Shown here: positions 1 to 8,362 of the stretch, piece after piece
Position numbering within the stretch: the first letter of the stretch is position 1
How the letters are laid out: each line of letters opens with the position of its first letter
Assembly (NCBI RefSeq): GCF_033100115.1
Contig: NZ_CP136910.1
Coordinates: 1,984,001 to 2,048,000 of the forward strand
DNA from: Anaerocolumna sp. AGMB13020
GTDB taxonomy: Bacteria; Bacillota; Clostridia; Lachnospirales; Lachnospiraceae
DNA: 64,000 nt
Direction: 5' to 3'
Notes under the pieces: generated by a model
Seen by the model: only the letters and a program-made list of their open reading frames with translations
Told to the model about the DNA's origin: nothing
Database searches by the model: none
Position numbers and translations under genes: made by a program

Positions 1-564
1 CTAAGCAAAGGAAAACAGCAAAAAAAAGCTGACAATTACATGCAGCTTTTTTTAGAAACGAAATTCTGGTTTGGACAGGACAGTCAGAATATTCATGCCC
101 TGATGCAGCAAATATTTTATGAATTGGAGAAAAAATATGACGGTTACTATAAGCTGGTAGAAACTCTTTTACAGCAGCTTATTATCAAAATGTCAAGAAA
201 TTATGTGCGTATACCAATGAATCATGAAAAGACTATTCCTTTTGATCTGGGTTATGGTAAATTCCTTATCATAGAAGAATACTTTTTATATGAGTATAAG
301 AATCTTTCCTTAAACATATTAGCAGAGCGCTTAGGCTTAGGCACAAGACAGACAGAGCGGCTCTTAAAAAAACACTACGGGAAATCCTTTCTTCAAAAGA
401 AAACAGAAGCCAGGATGTCTGCGGCGTTAATCTTTCTTTTGGATCCGAATAATCGTATTACGGATATTGCCCTGGATATCGGATATTCCTCTTCCGAACA
501 CTTTTCCAATGCCTTTAAAAGATATTACGGCATGACCGCCAGAGAATACCGAAAAAAATGCTGA
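1..564 (+). CDS. AraC-family transcriptional regulator, 3' part (5' end outside window)
   Basis: The reading frame is open from the first base of the window, so the gene starts upstream; 187 residues are visible. The last ~100 residues form the double helix-turn-helix DNA-binding domain of AraC/XylS proteins. A first HTH lies around LSLNILAERLGLGTRQTERL and a second around ITDIALDIGYSSSEHFSNAF, followed by the usual family ending FKRYYGMTAREYRKK. The upstream portion is the tail of an unidentified sensor domain, so the ligand cannot be named. The gene converges on the fatty acid operon and the two are separated by a shared hairpin at 559-623. Class assignment is firm; the regulated target is unknown. 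Confidence 0.85.
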   Translation, partial: LSKGKQQKKADNYMQLFLETKFWFGQDSQNIHALMQQIFYELEKKYDGYYKLVETLLQQLIIKMSRNYVRIPMNHEKTIPFDLGYGKFLIIEEYFLYEYKNLSLNILAERLGLGTRQTERLLKKHYGKSFLQKKTEARMSAALIFLLDPNNRITDIALDIGYSSSEHFSNAFKRYYGMTAREYRKKC

Positions 565-623
565 AGACCTTGTCTTTCAGAGGAAGAACCAAATACCTTC
601 TTCTCTTTGCACAATCTTCAGCA
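559..623. terminator. Bidirectional terminator between AraC gene and accA
   Basis: A 9-bp perfect stem (TGCTGAAGA at 559-567 with TCTTCAGCA at 615-623) encloses a second stem made of GAGGAAGAA and TTCTTCTC. It overlaps the stop codon of the AraC gene and lies just past the accA stop on the other strand, so it can serve both converging genes. Confidence 0.6.
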
Positions 624-633
624 CCATAAGCAG

Positions 634-1425
634 CTACATCTTTCTGAATCTTTCATAACGCTGCTGGGTTATTTCATCCGTGTCTTTCTTTTTATAGGAA
701 TGTATAAAGGATAAAATCTCTGTCCTTAAGGCTTCTGCCACACAGCATAAATTCTCCAGGTTCAAAGGCTCCTCCTCCGGAATAATCCGTTCGATAATGC
801 GAAGCTCCAGAAGGTCTTTTGCAGTTATCTTCATGACTTCCGCTGCATCCGATGCTTTTCTGCTGTCTTTCCAGAGTATGGAGGCAAAACCCTCCGGTGA
901 TAATATGGAATAGATTGCATTCTCCATCATCCATACCTCATTTGCAACTGCTAAGGCAAGAGCTCCTCCGCTGCCGCCTTCACCGATAATAATACTTAGA
1001 ACAGGTACCTTAAGCCCGGACATTTCAAAGAGATTCCTGGCTATCGCTTCTCCCTGACCCCTTTCTTCCGCTTCTATTCCCGGATAAGCTCCTGGGGTAT
1101 CTACAAAGCAGATAACCGGTCTGTTAAATTTCTCTGCCTGCTTCATCAGTCTTAAGGCTTTACGGTATCCGGAAGGATTAGCCATTCCGTAATTACGCCT
1201 GGTATTCTCTTTAAGATTACGGCCCTTCTGAAGACCGATTACCGTTACATATTCCCCGTCTATCACAGCAATTCCGCCGATGACCGCACCGTCATCTTTC
1301 CCTTGTCTGTCACCATGGAGCTCTGTAAATTTATTAAAGATACCGCTGATAAAATCAAGGCTGGTAGGTCTGCTAATTCCTCTTGCTATTTCAACACGTT
1401 CCCACGCTGTTAATTCTGCCGGCAT
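634..1425 (-). CDS. accA: Acetyl-CoA carboxylase carboxyltransferase subunit alpha
   Basis: AccA pairs with AccD to move the carboxyl group from biotin on AccB to acetyl-CoA, giving malonyl-CoA for fatty acid synthesis. The 263-residue protein has the crotonase-like carboxyltransferase fold; the glycine-rich oxyanion stretch [12 protein letters not shown] and the preceding [10 protein letters not shown] are clear. It is shorter than the ~320-residue E. coli protein at the N-terminus. I start it at the ATG at 1425 because GGGAGG lies six bases upstream; an in-frame ATG 12 bases earlier would place that Shine-Dalgarno inside the coding region. It is the last gene of the fab/acc operon, 43 bases after accD, and its RBS carries the family A leader motif. 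Confidence 0.96.
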   Translation of the reverse strand: MPAELTAWERVEIARGISRPTSLDFISGIFNKFTELHGDRQGKDDGAVIGGIAVIDGEYVTVIGLQKGRNLKENTRRNYGMANPSGYRKALRLMKQAEKFNRPVICFVDTPGAYPGIEAEERGQGEAIARNLFEMSGLKVPVLSIIIGEGGSGGALALAVANEVWMMENAIYSILSPEGFASILWKDSRKASDAAEVMKITAKDLLELRIIERIIPEEEPLNLENLCCVAEALRTEILSFIHSYKKKDTDEITQQRYERFRKM

Positions 1426-1430
1426 ATTAC

Positions 1431-1458
1431 CTCCCATCTGCGTACTTTTGCATGCACA
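1431..1458 (-). promoter_or_regulatory. RBS-adjacent hairpin, family A (accA)
   Basis: On the minus strand a weak TGTGC...ACGCA stem is followed directly by GATGGGAGG, the ribosome binding site of accA. It resembles the leaders of acpP, accD and the 47-residue ORF at 60422. Confidence 0.4.
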
Positions 1459-1468
1459 TTATAAAAAT

Positions 1469-2365
1469 TTATTCTTCTTTGCTGTCTATACCTGCATCCT
1501 GGCTCTTTACCAATAGTGATAAGGTCTGTCTTAACTTATTACGTTTTACCACTTTGTCAACAAAACCGTGTTCCAGTAAAAATTCAGCACTCTGAAAACC
1601 TTCCGGTAATTTCTGTCCAATGGTCTGTTCAATTACTCTTGGACCTGCAAATCCAATTAAAGCACCTGGTTCAGCAATTATAACATCACCTAACATAGCA
1701 AAGCTTGCCATAACGCCCCCGGTGGTGGGATCTGTCAGTACCGGTATATATAATAATCCTGCCTCATCATGCTTCTTGATTGCCTGTGCTGTTTTCGCCA
1801 TCTGCATCAGGGATACGATTCCCTCCTGCATTCTGGCTCCTCCGGAACAACAGAACAATACAACCGGAAGCCGTCTTTTTGTTGCTTTTTCCACAAGACG
1901 GGTAATCTTCTCCCCAACGGTCTCTCCCATGCTTCCCATTAAAAATGCAGAGGCCATGACACCAATAGCAACCTTTGTGCCATCGATGTTCCCTTCGCCT
2001 GTTATCACTGCATCTTCGAGTCCGGTTGCCATACGAAGGTGATTTAATTTATCCTGATATCCGGGGAAATTTAGGGGGTCGCTTACCGGAAGATTCACAT
2101 CCCATTCCTCAAAACTTCCTTTATCCAGTATCATACTAAGTCTTGCCCTGGGGCTGATTCGGAAATAGCCGCCGCATACAGGGCAGATAAAATAGTTCTG
2201 GATCACATCCTCCAGATAGACAATCTCACCGCATTTATCGCATTTGTCAAAGAGGCCCTCGGGAATCTGTGCATCATAGATGGAATCTTTTATTTTCTGT
2301 CCCTGGTTCAGGAGTTTTTGCTCCGTACCAGCTGATATATTTTTCTTAAACATTTCCTTAAGCAT
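1469..2365 (-). CDS. accD: Acetyl-CoA carboxylase carboxyltransferase subunit beta
   Basis: AccD is the zinc-containing partner of AccA in the carboxyltransferase half-reaction. The 298-residue length matches the family. Near residues 40-65 is the four-cysteine zinc ribbon (CDKC ... CPVCGG), followed by the crotonase-like fold with GGARMQEG and TDPTTGGVMASFAMLGD. The ATG at 2365 is preceded by GGGGAG at a five-base spacing, which fixes the start; a second ATG four codons later has no comparable site. An unusually long 225-base gap separates it from accC, so accD-accA may have some independent expression. Stop-to-start distance to accA is 43 bases. Confidence 0.96.
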   Translation of the reverse strand: MLKEMFKKNISAGTEQKLLNQGQKIKDSIYDAQIPEGLFDKCDKCGEIVYLEDVIQNYFICPVCGGYFRISPRARLSMILDKGSFEEWDVNLPVSDPLNFPGYQDKLNHLRMATGLEDAVITGEGNIDGTKVAIGVMASAFLMGSMGETVGEKITRLVEKATKRRLPVVLFCCSGGARMQEGIVSLMQMAKTAQAIKKHDEAGLLYIPVLTDPTTGGVMASFAMLGDVIIAEPGALIGFAGPRVIEQTIGQKLPEGFQSAEFLLEHGFVDKVVKRNKLRQTLSLLVKSQDAGIDSKEE

Positions 2366-2370
2366 GGAAC

Positions 2371-2393
2371 TCCCCTCTGTGCGCCTTGCACAC
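2371..2393 (-). promoter_or_regulatory. RBS-adjacent hairpin, family A (accD)
   Basis: GTGTGC-AAG-GCGCAC can form a 6-bp stem (one G-T pair) with a 3-base loop. It is followed by AGAGGGGAG, the accD ribosome binding site. Confidence 0.5.
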
Positions 2394-2590
2394 TACAAAT
2401 CGGGATGCCGAAAAACAACGAGTTTTTCAGTCTAACCTCTAATTCGAACCTAAAATACATATTCGTAATCACTACAGCCACATCTGCTTGCAAATGTATT
2501 ATTGCTACAGATACGATCATATCTTTAACAACTCACACAAACAGCCATTCTCACAGCATCGCATTTCAGCCAAAAGTGGAAATGGCTTTC
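2394..2590. other. accC-accD intergenic spacer
   Basis: About 200 bases with no convincing ORF. A small stem (GAAAAAC / GTTTTTC, near 2411-2429) is the only structure I see apart from the accD leader hairpin. There is no clear terminator or promoter. Confidence 0.4.
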
Positions 2591-4066
2591 TTATATCGCT
2601 TCCGGCATTTCTTTGTCTTCCTGCATTTCCTTGTCTTCCGGCATTTCCTTGTCTTTTTGTATATCCCGGTCTTTTGATGTTTCCTTTTCTATCTGCATTT
2701 TCTTGTCTATCTGTATTTCCTTGTCTTCCATCAACAGTCTTTCCACAAAACCTGTGTCCGTATTACCGTTCTTAAAGTCCTCGTGATTTATGAGCATGTA
2801 CTGGAAATCCAGATTGGTTGTTATCCCTTCAATGACAAGCTCTCCAAGTACACCTCGCATTTTACGAATTGCCTTCTCTCTGTCCGTATCATGAACCATG
2901 AGCTTTACTATAAGAGAATCATATGCCGACGGTATTTTATACCCGGCATATAGGGCGGAATCGATGCGGACACCGTTACCACCGGGGAAATGAAGAGAGG
3001 TTACTGTTCCTGGACAGGGCATAAAACCTTTTAAAGGGTTTTCAGCATTAATCCTGCATTCAATGGCGTGACCGTTCATCTTGACATCAGCCTGTGTCAG
3101 GTTTAAGGTCTTACCTTCTGCAATACCTATCTGCTCTTTGATCAGGTCAATTCCCGTTATCAGCTCTGTAATTCCATGTTCCACCTGTATTCTTGTATTC
3201 ATTTCTATAAAATAAAAATTATTCTCTTTATCCAGGATAAATTCAATGGTTCCGGCATTTTGATAACCCGCTGCTTTGGCAGCTTTTACTGCTGCTTCGC
3301 CCATGGCTTCCCGTATTTCAGGGGGCATACGATAGGCTGGTGCTTCTTCTATGAGCTTCTGATGTCTTCTCTGCAGTGAGCAATCCCTTTCACCCAGATG
3401 AATGACATTGCCATAATTATCTGCTAATATCTGAAATTCAATATGCCTTGCACTTTCAATGTATTTCTCAATATACAGGGTATCATCGCCAAAAGCATTC
3501 TTTGCTTCCTGCCCTGCAGTCTCAAAAAGCTTCACAAATTCTTCTTCCGCCCGAACGATACGCATTCCTTTGCCACCGCCGCCGGCACTGGCTTTTACGA
3601 TAACCGGATAACCGATTTCATTTGCAATCGTAAGGCCTTCCTCAGAGGAAGCTACTGCTTCTTTGGTTCCCGGTACTACCGGAACACCAGCCTCCATCAT
3701 AGTCTTTCTGGCTTCGGATTTGTTTCCCATCTTATCAATGACCTCACCGGTGGGACCAATGAAAGTAATTCCGCATTTTTCACATAAATCAGAAAATCTG
3801 GCATTCTCAGAAAGAAATCCAAAGCCCGGATGTATGGCATCTGCTCCTGCTGCACAGGCTGCGCTTATGATTCTGTCCATCTTTAAATAACTGTCTTTTG
3901 AGGATACCGGCCCGATGCAGATGGTCTCATCTGCCAATTGGGCATGAAGGGCTTCCTTATCAATATCCGAGCATATAGCTACGGAAGCAATTCCAAGTTC
4001 TCTGCAGGCACGAATTATACGTACTGCGATTTCTCCTCTGTTGGCAATTAGTATCTTATTAATCAT
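2591..4066 (-). CDS. accC: Acetyl-CoA carboxylase, biotin carboxylase subunit, with repetitive charged C-terminal tail
   Basis: AccC uses ATP and bicarbonate to carboxylate biotin on AccB. The 491-residue protein shows the family order: biotin carboxylase N-domain (INKILIANRGEIAVRI), ATP-grasp with the glycine-rich loop ASAGGGGKGMRIV, catalytic EMNTRIQVEH, and the C-domain. The start at 4066 is set by GAGGGAGCT before ATGATT; a longer frame to 4150 would overlap fabZ. Two oddities are visible. The widespread VEHPVTE motif reads VEHGITE here. The protein also runs about 45 residues past the usual ~447 end into seven copies of a six-residue unit of the type DKEMPE. The enzyme core looks intact. 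It lies 13 bases after fabZ. Confidence 0.96.
   Translation of the reverse strand: MINKILIANRGEIAVRIIRACRELGIASVAICSDIDKEALHAQLADETICIGPVSSKDSYLKMDRIISAACAAGADAIHPGFGFLSENARFSDLCEKCGITFIGPTGEVIDKMGNKSEARKTMMEAGVPVVPGTKEAVASSEEGLTIANEIGYPVIVKASAGGGGKGMRIVRAEEEFVKLFETAGQEAKNAFGDDTLYIEKYIESARHIEFQILADNYGNVIHLGERDCSLQRRHQKLIEEAPAYRMPPEIREAMGEAAVKAAKAAGYQNAGTIEFILDKENNFYFIEMNTRIQVEHGITELITGIDLIKEQIGIAEGKTLNLTQADVKMNGHAIECRINAENPLKGFMPCPGTVTSLHFPGGNGVRIDSALYAGYKIPSAYDSLIVKLMVHDTDREKAIRKMRGVLGELVIEGITTNLDFQYMLINHEDFKNGNTDTGFVERLLMEDKEIQIDKKMQIEKETSKDRDIQKDKEMPEDKEMQEDKEMPEAI
2600..2725 (-). repeat. Seven tandem 18-bp units encoding the AccC C-terminal tail
   Basis: Seven in-frame 18-bp units encode DKEIQI, DKKMQI, EKETSK, DRDIQK, DKEMPE, DKEMQE and DKEMPE in protein order. 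The three units nearest the stop codon are nearly identical, so recent expansion is likely. The stop codon follows two codons later. Confidence 0.9.
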
Positions 4067-4079
4067 AGCTCCCTCTTTC

Positions 4080-4502
4080 CTAGCCGAGGACAAAAATAAG
4101 TTCTGCTTCTGCAAATACCTTCTCTTCGTTAAAGGCCTTCGCTGTGGCAATCCCTATATTTCCTTTCCTTTTTATCAGCTCAACTTCCATTGTGAGAACA
4201 TCTCCCGGAAAAACTTTGTTGCGAAACCTTGCTTTGTTAATACCTCCAAATAAAGCATTCTTACCCTTGTTTTCTTCAATGGAAAGACAGATTACCGCAC
4301 CAACCTGTGCCAGTGCTTCTATGATAAGCACTCCCGGCATAACCGGTTCTTCCGGAAAATGACCTTCAAAATAAGGTTCATTGTAGGAAACGCATTTCCT
4401 GCCGACAGCACGTTTTCCGGGGTCTAATTCCAGAATCCTGTCTACCATTAAAAAAGGACTTCTCTGAGGTATGATCTTCTTAATTTCATTAATATCCAAC
4501 AT
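4080..4502 (-). CDS. fabZ: 3-hydroxyacyl-ACP dehydratase FabZ
   Basis: FabZ removes water from (3R)-hydroxyacyl-ACP to give trans-2-enoyl-ACP, the substrate of FabK. The 140-residue length is typical of the single hot-dog fold. The catalytic histidine is in FEGHFPEEPVMPG and the catalytic glutamate in VLIIEALAQVG. The N-terminal IPQRSPFLMVDRI is the usual family opening. It lies between accB and accC in the fab/acc operon, with 51 bases to accB and 13 to accC. No fabA or fabM is present nearby, so the route to unsaturated fatty acids is not evident from this window. Confidence 0.96.
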   Translation of the reverse strand: MLDINEIKKIIPQRSPFLMVDRILELDPGKRAVGRKCVSYNEPYFEGHFPEEPVMPGVLIIEALAQVGAVICLSIEENKGKNALFGGINKARFRNKVFPGDVLTMEVELIKRKGNIGIATAKAFNEEKVFAEAELIFVLG

Positions 4503-4514
4503 ATTATTACTTTT

Positions 4515-4538
4515 CTCCCTATCCTGCGCTTATCAGGC
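4515..4538 (-). promoter_or_regulatory. RBS-adjacent small hairpin before fabZ
   Basis: CCTG...CAGG flanks a short loop and is followed at once by ATAGGGAG, the fabZ ribosome binding site. The downstream half (GCGCAGGATAGGGAG) resembles the family A motif. Confidence 0.35.
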
Positions 4539-4553
4539 TTAATCAGCTTATAC

Positions 4554-4976
4554 CTACAGTGGTCTGATATAGATCAACGGCTGTCCGTATTCCACCATAT
4601 CCTTGTTATATGCAACTATCTTATCAACGATTCCATCGTATTCTGATTCAATTTCATTCATTAGTTTCATGGCTTCAATGATACCAACGGCCTGCCCCTT
4701 CTTAACCTTGTCACCTACTTGAACATAGGGTTCACTGTTCTGGGATTTTGCGGTATAAAAGGTACCCACCATGGGGGATTTAATCACTAACAGGTTTTCC
4801 TCTGATTCAGAAGTGCTCTCCTCCTTTACCGGATGAATAACCTTCGTCAGGACTTCTCCTGCCTCTTTCTGGATACATTCCAGTTCCAGTGACACCTCTC
4901 CGTCTTTGTAACGGAAGGCTGTTAAATTACTGGAAGAGACAGCTTTTATTAATTGAAGAATTTCTTCCTGTTTCAC
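4554..4976 (-). CDS. accB: Biotin carboxyl carrier protein of acetyl-CoA carboxylase
   Basis: AccB carries biotin between the AccC and AccD/AccA active sites. Its C-terminal ~75 residues form the biotinyl domain with the biotinylation site EAMKLMNEI; the middle is a charged linker. I choose a GTG start at 4976. AAGGAGG lies seven bases upstream of GTG-AAA-CAG-GAA, and the protein then begins KQEEILQLIKAV like other BCCPs. An upstream in-frame ATG at 5042 would add 22 residues that contain the Shine-Dalgarno. The resulting 140 residues fit the family. It lies 51 bases before fabZ and far (337 bases) after fabF. Confidence 0.94.
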   Translation of the reverse strand: MKQEEILQLIKAVSSSNLTAFRYKDGEVSLELECIQKEAGEVLTKVIHPVKEESTSESEENLLVIKSPMVGTFYTAKSQNSEPYVQVGDKVKKGQAVGIIEAMKLMNEIESEYDGIVDKIVAYNKDMVEYGQPLIYIRPL

Positions 4977-5313
4977 TTCTAATCCTCCTTTCTTACATAA
5001 GTTATATTCTGACTGCTCATAGATATAAAATGTATGATTCACTGGTATTTTATACCTTTAGGTTTTCAAAAACTCTTGTATTCTTCTGAGTACTGGTGCA
5101 AGCCTCTTTCGACTTACCTGATATCTTGCAGCAATTGAGTTCGCTTATATAAATTTCGTTACTCAAAAAATTTCGTTATTCTAAAGCTTCGTTATTTTAA
5201 AGAATTGTTATTTTATGAATTTATTATTTCATGGCTTTGTTATTTTAAAGATTTGTTATTTTATGGTTTTGTTATTTTATGGTTTTGTTATTTTAAGGCT
5301 TTTTAAGGCTTCG
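4977..5313. other. accB-fabF spacer with AT-rich tandem repeat
   Basis: A 337-base gap inside the operon with no ORF of substance. The part next to fabF is occupied by the 16-bp tandem repeat described separately; the rest has no clear promoter or terminator. Confidence 0.5.
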
Positions 5314-5325
5314 TTACTCTGTGAA
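5150..5325. repeat. Degenerate ~16-bp AT-rich tandem repeat
   Basis: About nine to ten imperfect copies of a unit like TTTGTTATTTTATGGT run from about 5150 into the last codons of fabF. Two adjacent copies (TTGTTATTTTATGGTT) are identical. The period is not a multiple of three and no frame is maintained, so the array is non-coding. Confidence 0.8.
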
Positions 5326-6558
5326 TTTCTTAACCAGTAAGCTGCCGTTATGACCGCCAAAACCTAAGGAATTGGATATAGCATAATTTATTACTCTGTC
5401 GGTTACAGGTGTCTTTACATAATTTAAGTCCAGCTCCTCATCGGGTATTTCATAACCTACCGTTGCATGAACATAATTCTCCATAACGGATTTTACACAT
5501 ACAATGAACTCAACTGCACCTGCTGCACCCAGCAAATGTCCGGTCATTGACTTGGTGGAATTCACAAGGAGATTATAGGCATGGTCTTTAAAGGCCATCT
5601 TTATGGATCTGGTTTCAAACAAATCATTATGGTGGGTGCTGGTTCCGTGAGCATTGACATAATCAACCTCCTCCGGTGTTATTCCAGCTTCTTTTACTGC
5701 TGTAAGCATAGCTCTTGCTGCACCTTCTCCGTCTTCGGAAGGAGAAGTAATATGAAAAGCATCACAAGTTGCACCGTAACCGGCTATTTCCGCCAATATG
5801 GTTGCTCCTCTCTCCACCGCATGTTCATAGGATTCCAATACTACGATTCCTGCTCCTTCTCCCATAACAAAACCGCTTCTGTCTTTATCAAAAGGGATGG
5901 AGGCTCTCTTAGGATCTGTTTCGGTGGTCATGGCTGTCAGCGCGGAAAACCCTGCCACACCAATAGGGCTGATAGCTGCTTCTGTACCGCCTGCTATCAT
6001 GACATCTGCTTCGTCACACTGTATATAACGAACCGCATCACCAATAGAATGAGTACCCGTTGCACAAGCTGTAACCACATTGGTACATTTACCCTTTAGC
6101 CCGTACTGGATTGCCACGTTGCCAGCAGCCATATTCGAGATCATTAAGGGTACCAGCAAAGGAGCAACTCTTTTTGGCCCTTTCTCCACAAGCTTTGAAT
6201 GCTCCCTTTCAACTGCCTGAAGGCTTCCGATACCGGAACCTACACAAACACCGACTCTGGTTACATCTTCTTTTGTCAAATCCAGTCCTGAATTCTTAAT
6301 AGCTTCACCTGCTGCAGCTACAGCAAACTGACAGAAGTTCTCCATACGTTTGGCAGTCTTGGCTTCCATATAGTCTTCGGGTTTAAAGTCCTTTACCTGT
6401 GCCGCCAGCTTAACCTTATATTCTGTGGTATCAAAGTAAGTAATCGGTGCAAAGGGTACCTTTTGTTCTTTTATACTTTTCCAAAAATCTTCTATATTAT
6501 TACCAATAGGTGTAATAACTCCTAATCCGGTAACTACTACTCGTTTTTTCATATTCAT
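5314..6558 (-). CDS. fabF: 3-oxoacyl-ACP synthase II
   Basis: FabF condenses malonyl-ACP with the growing acyl-ACP chain. The 414-residue thiolase-fold protein has the Cys-His-His triad: Cys in VTACATGTHSIGDA, His in VNAHGTSTHHND and His in STKSMTGHLLGAAG, with the terminal GFGGHN loop. I take the ATG at 6558, the second of three clustered ATGs, because AGAAAGG sits seven bases before it; the ATG at 6564 is almost fused to that site. It follows fabG by 141 bases and precedes accB. The stop lies at the edge of the AT-rich repeat. As the only ketosynthase in the operon it would need FabH elsewhere for initiation. Confidence 0.96.
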   Translation of the reverse strand: MNMKKRVVVTGLGVITPIGNNIEDFWKSIKEQKVPFAPITYFDTTEYKVKLAAQVKDFKPEDYMEAKTAKRMENFCQFAVAAAGEAIKNSGLDLTKEDVTRVGVCVGSGIGSLQAVEREHSKLVEKGPKRVAPLLVPLMISNMAAGNVAIQYGLKGKCTNVVTACATGTHSIGDAVRYIQCDEADVMIAGGTEAAISPIGVAGFSALTAMTTETDPKRASIPFDKDRSGFVMGEGAGIVVLESYEHAVERGATILAEIAGYGATCDAFHITSPSEDGEGAARAMLTAVKEAGITPEEVDYVNAHGTSTHHNDLFETRSIKMAFKDHAYNLLVNSTKSMTGHLLGAAGAVEFIVCVKSVMENYVHATVGYEIPDEELDLNYVKTPVTDRVINYAISNSLGFGGHNGSLLVKKFTE

Positions 6559-6577
6559 ATCCATGCCTTTCTAACCA

Positions 6578-6605
6578 CCTGCAAATTTATGATCGCAGGC
6601 ACCAA
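6578..6605 (-). promoter_or_regulatory. RBS-adjacent hairpin before fabF
   Basis: A 5-bp stem, CCTGC with GCAGG, lies directly upstream of TGGTTAGAAAGG, the fabF ribosome binding site. Confidence 0.4.
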
Positions 6606-6699
6606 GTTACCAGTGTAAAATATTACATTTCACACTATTTTCATGTCTTCCTCAACGTATTTCATGTTTTTCGAAATATGCCTTAATTGTGCCAAAAAT

Positions 6700-7440
6700 T
6701 TATATTCCCATACCACCATCTACAGACAATACCTGCCCTGTGATGTAAGAGGCCTTATCAGATGCCAGAAATACCACTGCCTCTGCAATGTCCTCTCCTT
6801 CACCAAATCTTTTTAGAGGAATTGTTTCAAGGGCTTTTGCTTTGATCTCCTCTTTTAGATGCACCGTCATATCCGTATTGATATACCCAGGAGCAATGGC
6901 ATTTACGTTAATATTTCTGGAGGATAACTCTCTTGCCAGGGTTTTGGTCATTCCGATTACACCGGCTTTGGCTGCGCTGTAGTTAACCTGGCCGGGATTA
7001 CCGTGAATACCGGAAATAGAGGAGATATTTATGATTTTTCCGTATCTTTGCTTTAACATCACTCGAGAGGCATGTTTCAAACAATAAAATACACCTTTTA
7101 AATTCGTATCGATAACCTGACTATATTCCTCATCCGTCATTTTAAGAATAAGATTATCTCTGGTGATACCTGCATTGTTTACAAGGATATCCAGTCTTTT
7201 TACATTTTCAGCAATCCAGGCAAACATTCTTTCCACATCAGAGGAGCTGGCTACATCACCCTGTAGCAGATAGGCCATGCCGCCGTTATTTTTGATGATT
7301 TCTTCTGTTTCCTTTGCAGCTTCGAAAGAACCGCAGTAATTTATAATAACAGTAGCACCGTTCTTCGCAAGAGCAACTGCTATTGCTCTTCCGATACCTC
7401 TGCTTCCACCGGTAACGAATGCTGTTTTACCCTCTAGCAT
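6700..7440 (-). CDS. fabG: 3-oxoacyl-ACP reductase FabG
   Basis: FabG uses NADPH to reduce 3-oxoacyl-ACP to (3R)-hydroxyacyl-ACP. The 246-residue SDR protein shows the nucleotide motif TGGSRGIGRA near the N-terminus, NNAG in the middle, and the catalytic Ser-Tyr-Lys (ISSISG and YSAAK). It ends with the usual SVDGGMGI. The start at 7440 is fixed by TAAGGAGG with a six-base spacer, giving MLEGKTAFVTGG. It overlaps the end of fabD by 14 bases, which suggests translational coupling. Confidence 0.96.
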   Translation of the reverse strand: MLEGKTAFVTGGSRGIGRAIAVALAKNGATVIINYCGSFEAAKETEEIIKNNGGMAYLLQGDVASSSDVERMFAWIAENVKRLDILVNNAGITRDNLILKMTDEEYSQVIDTNLKGVFYCLKHASRVMLKQRYGKIINISSISGIHGNPGQVNYSAAKAGVIGMTKTLARELSSRNINVNAIAPGYINTDMTVHLKEEIKAKALETIPLKRFGEGEDIAEAVVFLASDKASYITGQVLSVDGGMGI

Positions 7441-8359
7441 GAATAACCTCCTTAAGCTTCTCAAGATCCTGTATTTTCTCTATATTAATAACGGTGACGT
7501 TTTTATCAATTTTTCTTATAAACCCTGACAGAGTCTTTCCTGGACCGATTTCTACAAACAGATCCACCCCTGCTGCCAGTAAAGTTCTGACGCTGTCTTC
7601 CCATCTTACGGAGGAATACACCTGCTTTGATAAACTCTCTCTGATACCTTCTGCCTCTGTGACAGGTTTTCCGTCTACATTTGCCACATAGGGAATTTCA
7701 GGCTTTGATACAATAATGGAGTAAAGTTCCTGAAGAAGCTTATCCCCCGCCCCTTTTAACATAGGGGAGTGAAAGGGTCCGCTGACATTTAGCGGAATAA
7801 CTCTTTTTGCTCCTGCTGCCGATAACTTCTCACCGGCTGCACTTACCGCTTCTTTCTCTCCGGATATTACAATCTGTCCGGGACAATTATAATTAGCAAC
7901 TACTGCTATGCCATCCACTTCTGTCAGAACCTTCTCTATGGTTTCACCGTCAAGCCCAAGCACGGCAGCCATACCGCCTAAACCTTCCGGCACAGCAGTT
8001 TCCATCAGCTCGCCTCGGATCTTGACCAGTTTAATTCCTTCTTCAAAGGATAAGACGCCGGAAGCTATAACTGCCGGATATTCTCCCAGGCTTAAACCTG
8101 CAAAGTAATCAGGGGTCAACCCCAATTCCCTTACGCCTTCGTATATGGCTAAACAGGTGACAGCCATTGCCGGCTGTGTATACCTGGTAATAGATAATTT
8201 TGTATTTTCTTCAAAGCACAGCTCCTTGATGTCCATTAAAAGGAGCTCTTCGGCTTTGTCATAAATTTCTTTTGAGGTGCTGTAAGTATCATAAAAATCC
8301 TTTCCCATGCCTGCGTATTGAGCGCCTTGACCTGGGAATATAAACGCAGTTTTTCCCAT
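7427..8359 (-). CDS. fabD: Malonyl-CoA:ACP transacylase
   Basis: FabD transfers malonyl from CoA to ACP. The 310-residue protein opens with TAFIFPGQGAQYAGMG and has the active-site serine in GLSLGEYPA near residue 90. The partner histidine is in NVSGPFHSPML near residue 198, matching the family arrangement. It starts 3 bases after fabK ends and overlaps fabG by 14 bases, so the three genes are tightly coupled. Length and motifs are complete. Confidence 0.96.
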   Translation of the reverse strand: MGKTAFIFPGQGAQYAGMGKDFYDTYSTSKEIYDKAEELLLMDIKELCFEENTKLSITRYTQPAMAVTCLAIYEGVRELGLTPDYFAGLSLGEYPAVIASGVLSFEEGIKLVKIRGELMETAVPEGLGGMAAVLGLDGETIEKVLTEVDGIAVVANYNCPGQIVISGEKEAVSAAGEKLSAAGAKRVIPLNVSGPFHSPMLKGAGDKLLQELYSIIVSKPEIPYVANVDGKPVTEAEGIRESLSKQVYSSVRWEDSVRTLLAAGVDLFVEIGPGKTLSGFIRKIDKNVTVINIEKIQDLEKLKEVIHARG

Positions 8360-8362
8360 ATG

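Noticed and set aside
2308..2520. Minus-strand frame covering the accD start
   Set aside because: It overlaps the well-supported accD N-terminus in another frame and has no ribosome binding site or domain.
5150..5325. Short AT-rich repeats as a CRISPR or origin (iteron) candidate
   Set aside because: There are no unique spacers, no dnaA or cas genes, and no DnaA boxes that I could find; it lies inside an operon.
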